A stretch of DNA of 64,000 nt, taken from positions 18,135,705 to 18,199,704 of the forward strand of contig OW203769.1 in NCBI GenBank assembly GCA_934045905.1, written 5' to 3'. This document shows positions 1 through 10,700 of the stretch, piece by piece. Within the stretch, counting starts at the first letter, position 1. Each line of letters starts with the position of its first letter. The position numbers and the translations under genes were made by a program. The notes beneath the pieces were generated by a model that saw nothing but the letters and a program-made list of their open reading frames with translations, was not told the DNA's origin and searched no databases. The DNA comes from Leuctra nigra. Its lineage: Eukaryota; Arthropoda; Insecta; Plecoptera; Leuctridae.

Positions 1-627
1 TCTGGGTAGGTACCAATTCTATATCTTTTTTGATCTCACGTTTCGACCGAATTCGTTTCAGCGTAATACTTTCTTAATGGCAGTGAAATGAATTCGATCG
101 AATCGAGACCAAAAAAAATAAGTAGAATAAGTACCCAAGAGGATCTTCAAGAGGAGGAGAAAACTTCGAACAAATTCCACAGAGTAACACTATTTTAATA
201 TTGATAACAGGTTTACACACAACAAGAAACACCCTCGAACATCAAACATATTATATAGGAACAATAAGAACGTCGTGCAAATTAAAATACATAGTATGAT
301 AGTTGCTGCTCAACAGACCTTGAAAACAACTGTAAAGACAAACGTAAGGCAAACTTTCTCGACAACACAAATTTAACAAATGCTCTGAAAATCAATTTTC
401 AAATATCAACGACAATAATAACTCTTGAGGTGCGGTATGGATTAGGCCAACGTTATGATAAAATATTGTTCCCAACAACTATCAAAATAATTATACATAC
501 ACACAATACGATATTATACAATGTACATTTGAACTTTCAGGCAAAAGGTTCATTTACACTTCAACCAATCGTGTATTTTGCTCTAAACTAAATAAGTGAT
601 CACTGGCATGTCATTTAGCATAGCATT

Positions 628-764
628 CTGGGGGGTTCGTCTCTTCAGTTAGCTATCGTATCATAAATTTTATTTACCCTAATGATAACGTTCATAGCAA
701 CGGTTGTTACACTCTTAAAATGTACGATGAGAGAGTAAAAATGCGTACAGGAATCACCCCCCAG
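628..764. mobile_element. Possible small MITE
   Basis: CTGGGGGGTTCGT at 628 and inverted ATCACCCCCCAG at 753-764. The terminal match is short and no target duplication is clear. Confidence 0.35.
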
Positions 765-1082
765 ATAGATTGGTTGATTATTTAATAATGAGATACAAAA
801 TTATTTGGTAACAATATTATTATGTGCCTTTCAAAAGACAAACATGAATAAGTCGCTTCAGAGTACCTTGACAATGGTTCTTATTGCTTTGGAATTGTAC
901 ATTCTCAGATTATTATAAAATATAGTAATTAAAAGTCAAAAAGAAAACAAACCCATACAGATCAATCCAGAATTGTACAATTAAAATGTAACAAATTGAT
1001 TAGGTACTCAATTTACAGTTGAAGTGACTTAACCTGTTTGGCATCCGACACGTGTTTGTTGCGTGAAATGAGAAGATTAGAG

Positions 1083-1130
1083 AACCTTCCCATCATTTGC
1101 CTCTTAACTGAGGGAAACCGCGATAGGAAA
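1083..1130 (-). repeat. tRNA-SINE body fragment
   Basis: CCTTCCCATCATTTGCCTC and ACTGAGGGAAACCGCGATA match the inverse of the SINE body at 17960-18003. Confidence 0.5.
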
Positions 1131-1269
1131 TGAAAGGTGAGGAGAAAAAACACATCTTAGAGCAAAAGGATGTGAGGTGATTAGATTAGATTAGTATGGT
1201 TTAACGGTGCGTCAACGACGAGGTTATATTACGCACATTAATTTACTTTTAACTTTGTTGATCATAAGT

Positions 1270-1545
1270 GGAGGACATGGGGAGGGGTCGACCTTACGGG
1301 CCCGATCTGGAGGAGTCTGGAACTGGAGGGAAAGCTAGTTCAGAATGGTGACAGACCGGTGGGAGGGGGGGAGGCTTCAGGCCGGTGGGACTCGATTTCA
1401 GGGGGATCACCTCGAGGGGGGAGGCCGGCCCGAGGGGCCCGCGAATTTGGGGAGGGCATGGGACTAGGTCGACCCTGGACTGCTCTTAGTTGGGACCAAC
1501 TCGTAATGTAAGGCGACCCCTTAAGAGTCGACAGTAGGTACTCGC
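1270..1545. other. G-rich, GC-rich patch
   Basis: The run of GGGAGG/GGGGAGGC blocks with GGGCCC and GGCCGGCCC contrasts with its AT-rich surroundings. No coding frame or known element was recognised. Confidence 0.5.
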
Positions 1546-1710
1546 AGAAAATTTAGATTCCGATGTAAATAAAAACTAGAAATGTATAAAAATTGCATTA
1601 GCTCTGGGTTGTACATGACATTCGTGACATTTAATCGTGTGTTGCATGTTGCATATGCTGCTGTGAAGTATCTTATTTAAATTCAAATATTGAAAACCAC
1701 AAAAAACCAT

Positions 1711-2311
1711 AAAAAGGCGGCCCTACTTTTTTCTTAAAGGCTTGACCGATTGTTTTCAAAATTTAACAGCATAGAGATAAAGAGTAAACCTAAAATATTA
1801 TACTTTTATTATAATTATAATTATAATTATTTGTGGTGATTTTGTACCATTTATTATAATTAATTATAATTAACTGTAGTGATTTTCTACCATAAACTAT
1901 AATAAATTATAATATAACATACTATGATAAATTTATTATAATTATTTTGAAAAAAATTATAATAAAAATTATAATTTTTTTACAAAATATGATTGATTAT
2001 AATATTTTATTGTAAATATTATAGTTAATTATAATTAATTATAATTTTTATTATAATATCCTATATTTTTTTTTCGTAAGGGCGTGTCTCTAGTGAATGA
2101 AAAATAATAAAAAATGTTTTTTCTCGTTTTGAGGAAGTGCTAACATGGGCAATATATTATTCATTTTGGAACCTCTGCCCTGAAATAATTAAACAAAAAA
2201 TAAAACTTTGGGCCACTAGAGACACAGACCAACTCTTTATCTATAACCTGTGAAAATTTGAAGACAATCGGTAAAGCCGTTTAGAAAAAAGTATGGGCCG
2301 CCTTTTTGTTC
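1711..2311. mobile_element. Foldback MITE, ~75-bp TIRs, AT-rich core
   Basis: Left arm AAAAAGGCGGCCCTACTTTT ... and its inverse at 2240-2311. The core (1800-2050) is made of TTATAATTA-type repeats. Confidence 0.7.
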
Positions 2312-2499
2312 TTCATAAAACATGGATTTCATCAAGTTTCGTGGACCACCACCACGAAGCTCCACCACCGCGTCAAAGTAGCAGTCCATTGGTGAGGTGT
2401 GAGGTGATATGTGTGTGGTGTGAGGAAGTGTGGTTGACATTGTATTTGACATTATGATTCCTCTACATTCCTAAGACATTCACGTTACAAGAATAGAGT

Positions 2500-2560
2500 A
2501 ACGAATAACTAGGAAAACGCTGAGAGCAACGCGCTAATGAGCGAGCACCGATACGTGCAA
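2500..2560 (-). repeat. Repeat family A tail fragment
   Basis: A reversed AGGAAAACGCTGAGAG ... GAGCGAGCACCGATACGTGC stretch matches the family tail. A similar shred lies at 52995-53035. Confidence 0.5.
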
Positions 2561-2958
2561 CACCTGACCTGCTTTTTAAAGTAACTCTTTAGATGCAGTG
2601 AACTCAAGGGCTCAAGGTGGCAACTGGTCAAGGATTATTTTGAGATGGATGCATTTGAGAGATTCCTACATTGCAAAAAGCTTAAGGCCGTCTGACATTT
2701 TTGAATATAATAAAAACTTGTGTAATGATTGCAACATTTCAATGTGTCCGGAACAATTTTAACTTCCAACCATTGAGAACATATTTTTTTAAATTTCAAC
2801 TAATCAAATGATATTGCTCACCGCCTAGTTTGTCTATACATTTGAGCAAAATTTCAGCTTGATCGGTTATACTATGCGATCTATAGAGAATCAAGGATAT
2901 AAAAAGAAGCAAAAAAATAGATCCGAACCAAGAGAGCCAAAAGTAGTCGCTCGGTCAA

Positions 2959-4793
2959 TTATTTTTTAGTTGTTGCGCATAGCTTTTCTCTCCAATAGTT
3001 CCTCACCTTCGTGTCAAAGATGACGAAGAACGCCGCCAAAATGAATATATGCGACGTCGCCGTCATCAGAAACAAGTACTCGTAAAGAAACTCGCTGTGG
3101 ATGACCTTCGCCTCCGACATGAAGTGGAATAGCCAGGTGAAACCGAACAGGAAGAACATGAAGAATGTCGTTCCCACTCTGCGCATCATCACAGAGCGGT
3201 CACTGATCCCATGCCGCTGGACAGTGACCGCGCCCGAACCAGGCCCACACTCAAATATGTGGCACAACACGCGCACGAAGACAAACAGATTGAACACCAA
3301 CACCGACCCGGACGGGGCAAGTACAGTGAGTTTGAAGGCAAGGCCTCCTGGATAGCACGACCCGCTGTTGCTGTCCGTTGCGGAGTAGAAGCTGACGTGC
3401 CACGCTAGGAGGATGGCGATGGGGACGAGTGGCACACCCCACGCGAACGCAAACACCTTTAGCAACAGGTGGGAAGTGTCCTTAGCGCCTTGGATGGTCA
3501 TCAGTCGCTTCATCTGCAAGCCCGACATCACAAGCATCCAGCAAAACATCGCTAGGAACGAGTAATGTCGGATGACGCCGAAAAGAATGCACCACCATTT
3601 GGCAGGGTCGATGTTGACGAGGTTGTTGACGAAGCCGAGGATCAGGTTGACGGTGAGGGAAGTGAGCATGTGCATGAGGATCTTGTGACCAACGTCTTTC
3701 ATCCAGTCCTCGTAGAACAAAGCGGTCAGCAGGATGCTAAGCAGTCCGATCGCGGAGATGACCAAGTTGGTCGACATCATGGTTTTGAAGGTGGGATTGT
3801 TGGCGAGATAGTCGCTCAGGGTGGTGTCGTGGAAGTAGACGTGGAAGTAGCCGCGAGTGATGCCGCCGGTCTGGCCAAGATGACTGCATCGGAACACGTC
3901 GAGGCCGCTGCGCTGAGAGATGAGGACGGTGCAGTGGGCGATCGACCAGGAGCCGGTCTCGAAGTCGAACGACTCGCAGATGCGATTGTCGTCGGCGCCG
4001 CCCTGACTGTTGTTCACCCAGATGTCGACGGAGTCGGAAGAGTAGAGGGTCGTCTCCTCGTCGTTGTACAGGATCAGTTGGATGACGAACTCGTACTGTT
4101 GGAGGATGTTGTGGCGGTGGTCGCGGCCCGTGTCATTCTTGAGGTCGTGAAGCGTGAACATCGTGAAGGCCAGCCGAGTGTTGTCGGAGAGGAGGGAGTC
4201 GGAGACGGTGATTTTCACCGCTGTGTGGGGCAAAGCGCTGCCAGCCGTCGACGTCGTCTGGTATTCCAGCTTCTCTCCGATAATTGCCTCGGCTCCAACA
4301 ACTTCGGGCATTAATTGTAAATTTAATATTATAATTGAACTCATTGAAGCAAAACCAGTTACAGAGAAGTTAACACTTCGTTCCATGTCCATCTTCACAA
4401 TTAATACTTCCAAAATCGAAAACAAATTCAAATCAATGATATATTCAGCTATTGGTTTGCGGCTTACGTATTGCTTTCCGTAGAAATAGTATGTCTCAAG
4501 AAATGTTTCTATATTTAAACTGGTTTTTTCAAGTATCAACGGTTTGACCGTTGCGTTCTCCCAATTGGCCAACTGCATGGGCAAGTAATCTCCGTCCCCC
4601 AAGTAGACTTGCATGCCGTCTGCCATGAAGTCGATCTCTAGCTTCGACTCCCAGTCGGTGCACGGCTTCCACGATACGATGAAGTATTCTCTGCTCAGCC
4701 ATTGCGTGTCTTGCACCGTGTTCGTGGTGTTGTATTGACACTTGCGCACGGCGATGGTTTCCGTACTTCCGATCATGCGCGACTGGACCTCGT
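2959..4793 (-). CDS. GPCR exon 4 (rest of ectodomain, GPS-like motif, 7TM, tail)
   Basis: The acceptor is CTTCTTTCAG|ACGAGG and the stop is TAA at 2959-2961. This is one long exon of 1835 nt. The open frame continues upstream to an ATG at 4842, but those extra residues read through the polypyrimidine tract of the intron and are not coding. The large open frame on the opposite strand (3565-4314) is a shadow of this GC-richer exon. Confidence 0.9.
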
Positions 4794-7700
4794 CTGAAAG
4801 AAGAACGGCGCATGAAATGATGCAGTACTTCTTATTCCACACATTGCGTTGGACGGGGAAGAGTTAAGGCCGATGCACAATTGACGTAGACGGACGACGC
4901 GGACGGACGACGGAGACGATACGATGTTTAGGTATGACAAATTCACTCTGCTGTTCACAATTTGGACGCGGACGTAAGACACAGATGTCATACTTAAACA
5001 TCGTATCCGTCTCCGTCGTCCGACCGCGTCGTCCGTCTGCGTCAATTGTGCATCGGCCTTTAACGGTTGCATTAAATTTAAATGTACACACTAGGAACAC
5101 GCTATGTGTACCGCGTTCATAAGTGAGCCTTCACAGAGAAAAATGGTAGCTGTTTTGGCGCAAAAAATGAAGCCAAAACCGGGTGCATCACGAGCAGCTC
5201 AACAAAAAGCCATTTCAGCTATTGGTCTCTCGTGAAGAAACAGAGTTGAAAAAGTGAAGCCGTTTTGAGCACGTCGAGTTCCAAATCAGCAGCAAAATAG
5301 GAGCTAAAAAGCTATTACAGCATTTGAAATTCCTAAAATAGCGCACTGGTTTATGCTCACTGAGCCGGAATTGGCTAACCTTGCTTCCCAAGCAGTACTG
5401 TATTGGCGCGCAGTAAACCCGTTTTGGTGCATAAATTGAGAGCCAAAATGAGCTATACAATACCAAAATGGTTCGACCTAGAGCTATTTCAGAACACCAT
5501 TATTGCATCAAATTGGCACCTGTAAGAGCCAAAATGAGCTACTCCTGCATTTTGTGCGGTGGGTGGGGGGAAGGGAGGGGGTGGAGGGGAAAAATATATA
5601 TACAATAATATAAAATAGGTAAATAAAACATTTATTAGATAATTGGAATAGTTTGAGGAATGCATTCTTATAACCAACAACTATAATGATTAGAATATCC
5701 ACATTTCAAGTTACATATTAGTTCAAAACATTGTCTAGATTCGCACCAATGGTAACTTCCTTGATTCGCAATGACAACGTAAACCGAAATTCACACGGAA
5801 CACCCACAGTTTACTATTACTTTGACGCAAAAGGATAGAGCCTTTTGTATTCCCCAGGACAAGTTATTAAATAGTCAATATACCGATAGACAGAATTCAG
5901 TAAAACATCAACAGAATTTAATAAAACGGAATTCGAGCCTCGACGGGGTCTTTCGCACTGAACAACGGGAACGGCACTGTGTCGACTGACCAGAAGAACG
6001 ATAATCCGGCAATTGGCTCCGATGTCTTGAGTCGAGGAGGTTTGTTGCCGTAAGAGTCGCAGCGAACAGTCGGGTGTTCCTCTGGAACAGACGCTATGTT
6101 TCAAAAAGAGCATTTTTTTTAATATAATTATAAATATAACCATATAATTTTAATTTTTATAGACATTAGTTTTTCAATAGGTAGGTTACTAGATGCAAGA
6201 TTTTAAACAGTTGATCAGGACTACCTATATTGCCATGGCAACAACCGGCATTACTTGATTGACCATTTATACTTAATATTGGCTTCAGCAGAGTACCTAC
6301 CTATTGAAAAACTGGTCTTTAATCAAGTCAGTAATGTGGGTGTACTAAAATTATAAAATTATGAAAACAGTCAAGAAAAAATGAATTAGGTAGGCCCTAA
6401 GAGAGAAGAAAATTGAACAAATAGGTAGGTAGGTATGAAAAGTAAAATGACCAACATTTATAAATATAATCTTGACTACATGTAGGTAGTAGGATCTAAT
6501 TGAAAGACTTGTTAGTTTTGGTAAGACAAAAAATTATATACCTATTATAGGTACACTCGACAATTCATAAAACGGTATTTGAAAGAAATGGATTGTCTGA
6601 AAAAATGTGATGGCATCATCTGATGAAGTTTATACTTACTGGTCATCTACCTCTAGTATGTGAGCTCTGATTTCATTGATAATAGCATTTATTGATTGTC
6701 AATGAACCTGACCAGCAGCCAATCTGTTTCGTTCAAATACCGTTTTATGAATTGTCGAGTGTACCTAGTAGGTACTTTTGGTACAACTAAAATTGATTGT
6801 TCAATAAATCTGATTGACTGAATGTTAGATCGCATCATCAGAACTCAGAAGTGAGTACAAGCGATCTTCTTGTCTCACTCTAGTAGGTGACCTCTCATTT
6901 CAATGATACAAATAAAATAACAAGCTTTCCATACCAATCAAAGCTTGTTATTACAAAAATTTGTTCACAGCTCAATTTTTTGAGTCGAGTGTTGAGTGTA
7001 CTTTCATAGTACTAGGGACTTCAAATTAAAAAAGAATAGTTACCTAAGCTACCTATAAAAGATGGAAAATTGTGTGAGGGGTATTTATCTCCCATTTTAA
7101 TCTGGGAGTTAAAATTCTCCCATAACCTTTCAACATATTTTTTGTCCTTAATTTAAAATTATTGCCTTACAAAATTACATTATAATTATGTAGAAACTAT
7201 TAGGTATTGGTTTGATTGCAATAATACCTGTGAAGAAGTATTCATCAATCTTGTGTGCCGCATGCTCTGTTATGTAGACTACAATTGCCGGCCTGCCCTC
7301 GATGACAAAAGAGAAGATTCAGAAACAGCTACCACTCGAGAAAATTCCCAGATACCTACATGCTGAAAGTAGAAAAAAACAATTTTAGATCATATTGCGA
7401 GTTAATTATGGCAAACCGAGTTTTGTTAATCATATTTGCTTCATATTGTTTGCTTACCATTTCTATGAATTTCAATGCCGGTAATTGTCGACATGAAGGA
7501 GACTATACCAAGTCACTTCTTTTTGACGTTGCATTGTCTTACTGCTTTCGTTCATCAACACGTCGAGCTCGAGCGTCGTTGCCCTCTTACTGCATTAACT
7601 TCAAGGCATCGGGATCGTTCAATTCTGTATCGGTAACAGAAATTGTGTGCTGAACATTTTCTTCTTCCATGTCTTGTTCTCTTGGTTCAAGTTGCCAATG

Positions 7701-10700
7701 TTATCTGGAAAATAAAATAAAATACTCACTTTGTGTTGAATTAAAACACTAAATGCTCGCCCTTAAAATCCACATTAGTAGTAGTACTACTTACGTACAT
7801 ACGTAACTTATCAAACAACATCGGAAATCACAGAGATGAGTGCTAAAGAATGAACAATGAATGTACCTATGACACTCACTCATGTGACTTGGTCTAGGTA
7901 GTTTCTACAGGTACTAGGACCTATCTTAATTCAGCATATGTAGTGTATAGTGTTGGGTTATCGTGTAGGTATGTGTAATAATGTGTTGTAACTTGTGGAT
8001 CAACACAGCACACATGAATAGGTTAGAGTTTTTCATGTTGAGACCAACAAGTAGGTACCTAGGTAGGTACGAAATTGTATTGATAGCTACTTTATTTTAC
8101 AAGAGGTATTATAAGGAACATCATGCATAAACATTTGCAACATTATTACTTGCCTTTTATAAGATATTACGTACAATTCTTCGTTCTTCCACATAATGTC
8201 CAGCGTTGTAACTGAAATATAAACACAGCTGACTACACTGACGTGACGCGACTGACGAGTGCCGACTTGCGCGTTGCTTTGCTCAACAAGGCGGCAGTGG
8301 GGCGGGCGCGGTAACGGTCAAATTTAAAAATAGGAGTTGACTTGCGCTATTTTGGACATCATTTTGCCATTTCGAGCCACATCTAATACATGCGTGATCC
8401 AATGAAGCCAAAACGACGAAACTTTTTACTATTTTGGCGCAGATATAAATATCATTTAAATTCAATTGACTGAAATAGCTTATTACCATGGCCCATTTTG
8501 AAACGCGCTATATCTAAAACGGCGACATGCATTCCTGTTTTTAAAAAATGCCAATTTAGCGTAGCAATTTGTATGCCAAATCGGTAAAGTAGCTCATTTT
8601 GGGCTATAGCTCATTTTGGCTCATTGTTCCGAAACAGCTACCACTTTTTACTGTGTTCGTATTGTATGCGATTTAATATGCGTTTGGAAGTGTCTGCTCT
8701 ACAGGCCTTGGAACTGAAGCATCAAGATAGCACTGATATAATAATTAAAATTATTGGCATAAATTTGCAAATATTTCAAGATTATTAACAAATTGTCTTT
8801 AAAATGACAATAACATTTAAATATAACGACAGATTTGTCTAAAAATTAGCAAAAAAGCTTACACTTTTGGTCCCATGACCATGCAAAGTTTTAAGTTGAT
8901 CGGTCAAACGGTTCTAGTTGAAATTTTAAAAATCACATGATATATGGGTTTAAATTTGAACCAAGAGGAGGATTTGGCTGAAACTTTGTAATTTTTTGAA
9001 CAATGTTGGTTGCAATGACTTTGCTAAATTTCAAATTGATCAGACCATAGATCAGACAAACCAATCGAAAGAGAATACCTTTCGATGAACCACTTAAAAA
9101 CCTCCTAAAACCACACTGCAAAATCAACCCCTTACCTACCACAGCCACTTCATTACAACAACATTCATTGAACAACTAAATATACAAATGATTGATTCTC
9201 ACCTGGTTCAGCCATCAGCCAGGTGAAGTTGGCATCTTTCTCCCCCAAGCAGATCCCAGGCTCCCACGAACTCTGTATGTCAAATTCAGTGTACTTCGGG
9301 TCATCCACGAAGAACACGTATTCGGTAACCCTAATATGAACAAAGTACCGGCCAGTCTCAACATAAGAATTACGCAGATAAACATTATCCGGCTCCACCC
9401 TCAGGTTCCTGACGACTTCCAGCTCCAGCTTCTGCACGACGGGGTCGTCGAGTACCAGAGGCTTCTGGTCGACCGCCGGCTGCTTGCTGGCGAGGAGGAT
9501 GTTGTAGCCCACCAGCGGCATGACTTCGAAGGTGGGGACGCGCATGGCGGACATGACGAATGGCGGCTTCTTGCAGACTGCGCATGTGAAGAGTGGCTCG
9601 TCCAAGGCGACGTTGTGGGAGACTCCGGACTTCAGGTTGATGGCGGCTGCGAAGTCAGGCTCGGTATCATTGTCCGCCAACTGAAGAGATGAAACAAACA
9701 TCACTTATTCGATGTGAATTGAATAATGTGAATTAGCCTATAGAGGCGCCAAACTGTTTAATCCATCGGTCCGCAAAAGCAAGCAAGTCGGGTTTTACTT
9801 TCGCCGCGCTGCATAAACTACATCGAGGATGTGAATAATTCCTGCCCAACGGCTGGTGTATTGGATACCTCGGTTCTCGTCAGGTTAACGAGGTTAAAGT
9901 AGAGGCACTATTTCAAGATCTCTTAAAATCATCACGTATAACACATGTTTTTGGATTCCATACTTGAATTTGTTATTGTTTGAGGTATATTTCAAGAAAA
10001 TTTGAAGAATTTCTATTTAACAAGGACTTTCGGTGGAAGTACTTTAAGCAACATTGAGTACGGCTAGCAGTTAGATGGGTGACCCTTCAATTCTGGCTTG
10101 CCATTTGCTGCCGTTGGGCCAGAGGTACTGGGGTGTACTGGGGTCTGACGACCTCCCTCCACCTTTTATCAGTATTTTTTTTTGGGTTAGCTCGTCCATC
10201 TCACAATGAAAGTTACACACTGCCTAGAAATATGTAAACTTATGCACTGTTACCAACCTTCCCTTCAATAAACGATATGGAGTCCTCGAAGAGGTTCCAG
10301 TTCTTCCTCGTGGCATTGTAGAAGGGCACTAGGTCTGCACCTGCGCACAGCTTTCTCTCCGCCTCGACCAGCACTGTGTAGTTCCAGATGAGTCTGCAGT
10401 TGATGCAGTTGAGGATGCACTCTTGATTCATCTCCTGCCACGTCTTCGCGTCGCTGAAGAAGAACTCGCGGGCCGTGGTCGGGTCAGGGTCGATAGATTG
10501 CAAGCAGATGTTGTCCTTAGAGGCTGTACATAAAGGATGCCACTCTAAAAATGGGTTATTTTGACACCTCCCCCCCCCCCCTGTCACGATTTGTCACACT
10601 TTTCGAGGACCCCCCCCCCCCCCTCCTAAAAGGACGTCACAATACTATCTCTACCCCCCTTAAAATAATTTTTCTGACTGTAAAATGTATCGGAATTTGT

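Larger units (their letters stand above)
1..1265. other. Non-coding AT-rich DNA
   Basis: Apart from the possible MITE (628-764) and SINE shred (1083-1130), I see no gene or repeat here. Confidence 0.5.
5132..8655. mobile_element. 3.5-kb element with ~27-bp TIRs and GAGCCAAAATGAGCT modules
   Basis: The left end CACAGAGAAAAATGGTAGCT and inverse right end CACAGTAAAAAGTGGTAGCT match with few changes. Near both ends short modules such as GAGCCAAAATGAGCTA and GCTCATTTTGGCTC recur. No transposase is seen between them, and no target duplication. It fills most of GPCR intron 3. Confidence 0.55.

Noticed and set aside
2237..2452. 71-codon minus-strand frame with a Thr/His-rich start
   Set aside because: It starts just outside the MITE and runs into its right arm (2240-2311). 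It has no homology features and is short.
3565..4314. Long plus-strand open frame (249 codons) opposite the GPCR
   Set aside because: It is antisense to a well-supported exon; the composition (Val/Asp/Glu-rich) reflects the complement of that exon.
9192..9692. Plus-strand open frame of 166 codons
   Set aside because: Antisense shadow of GPCR exon 3, with no splice or domain support.
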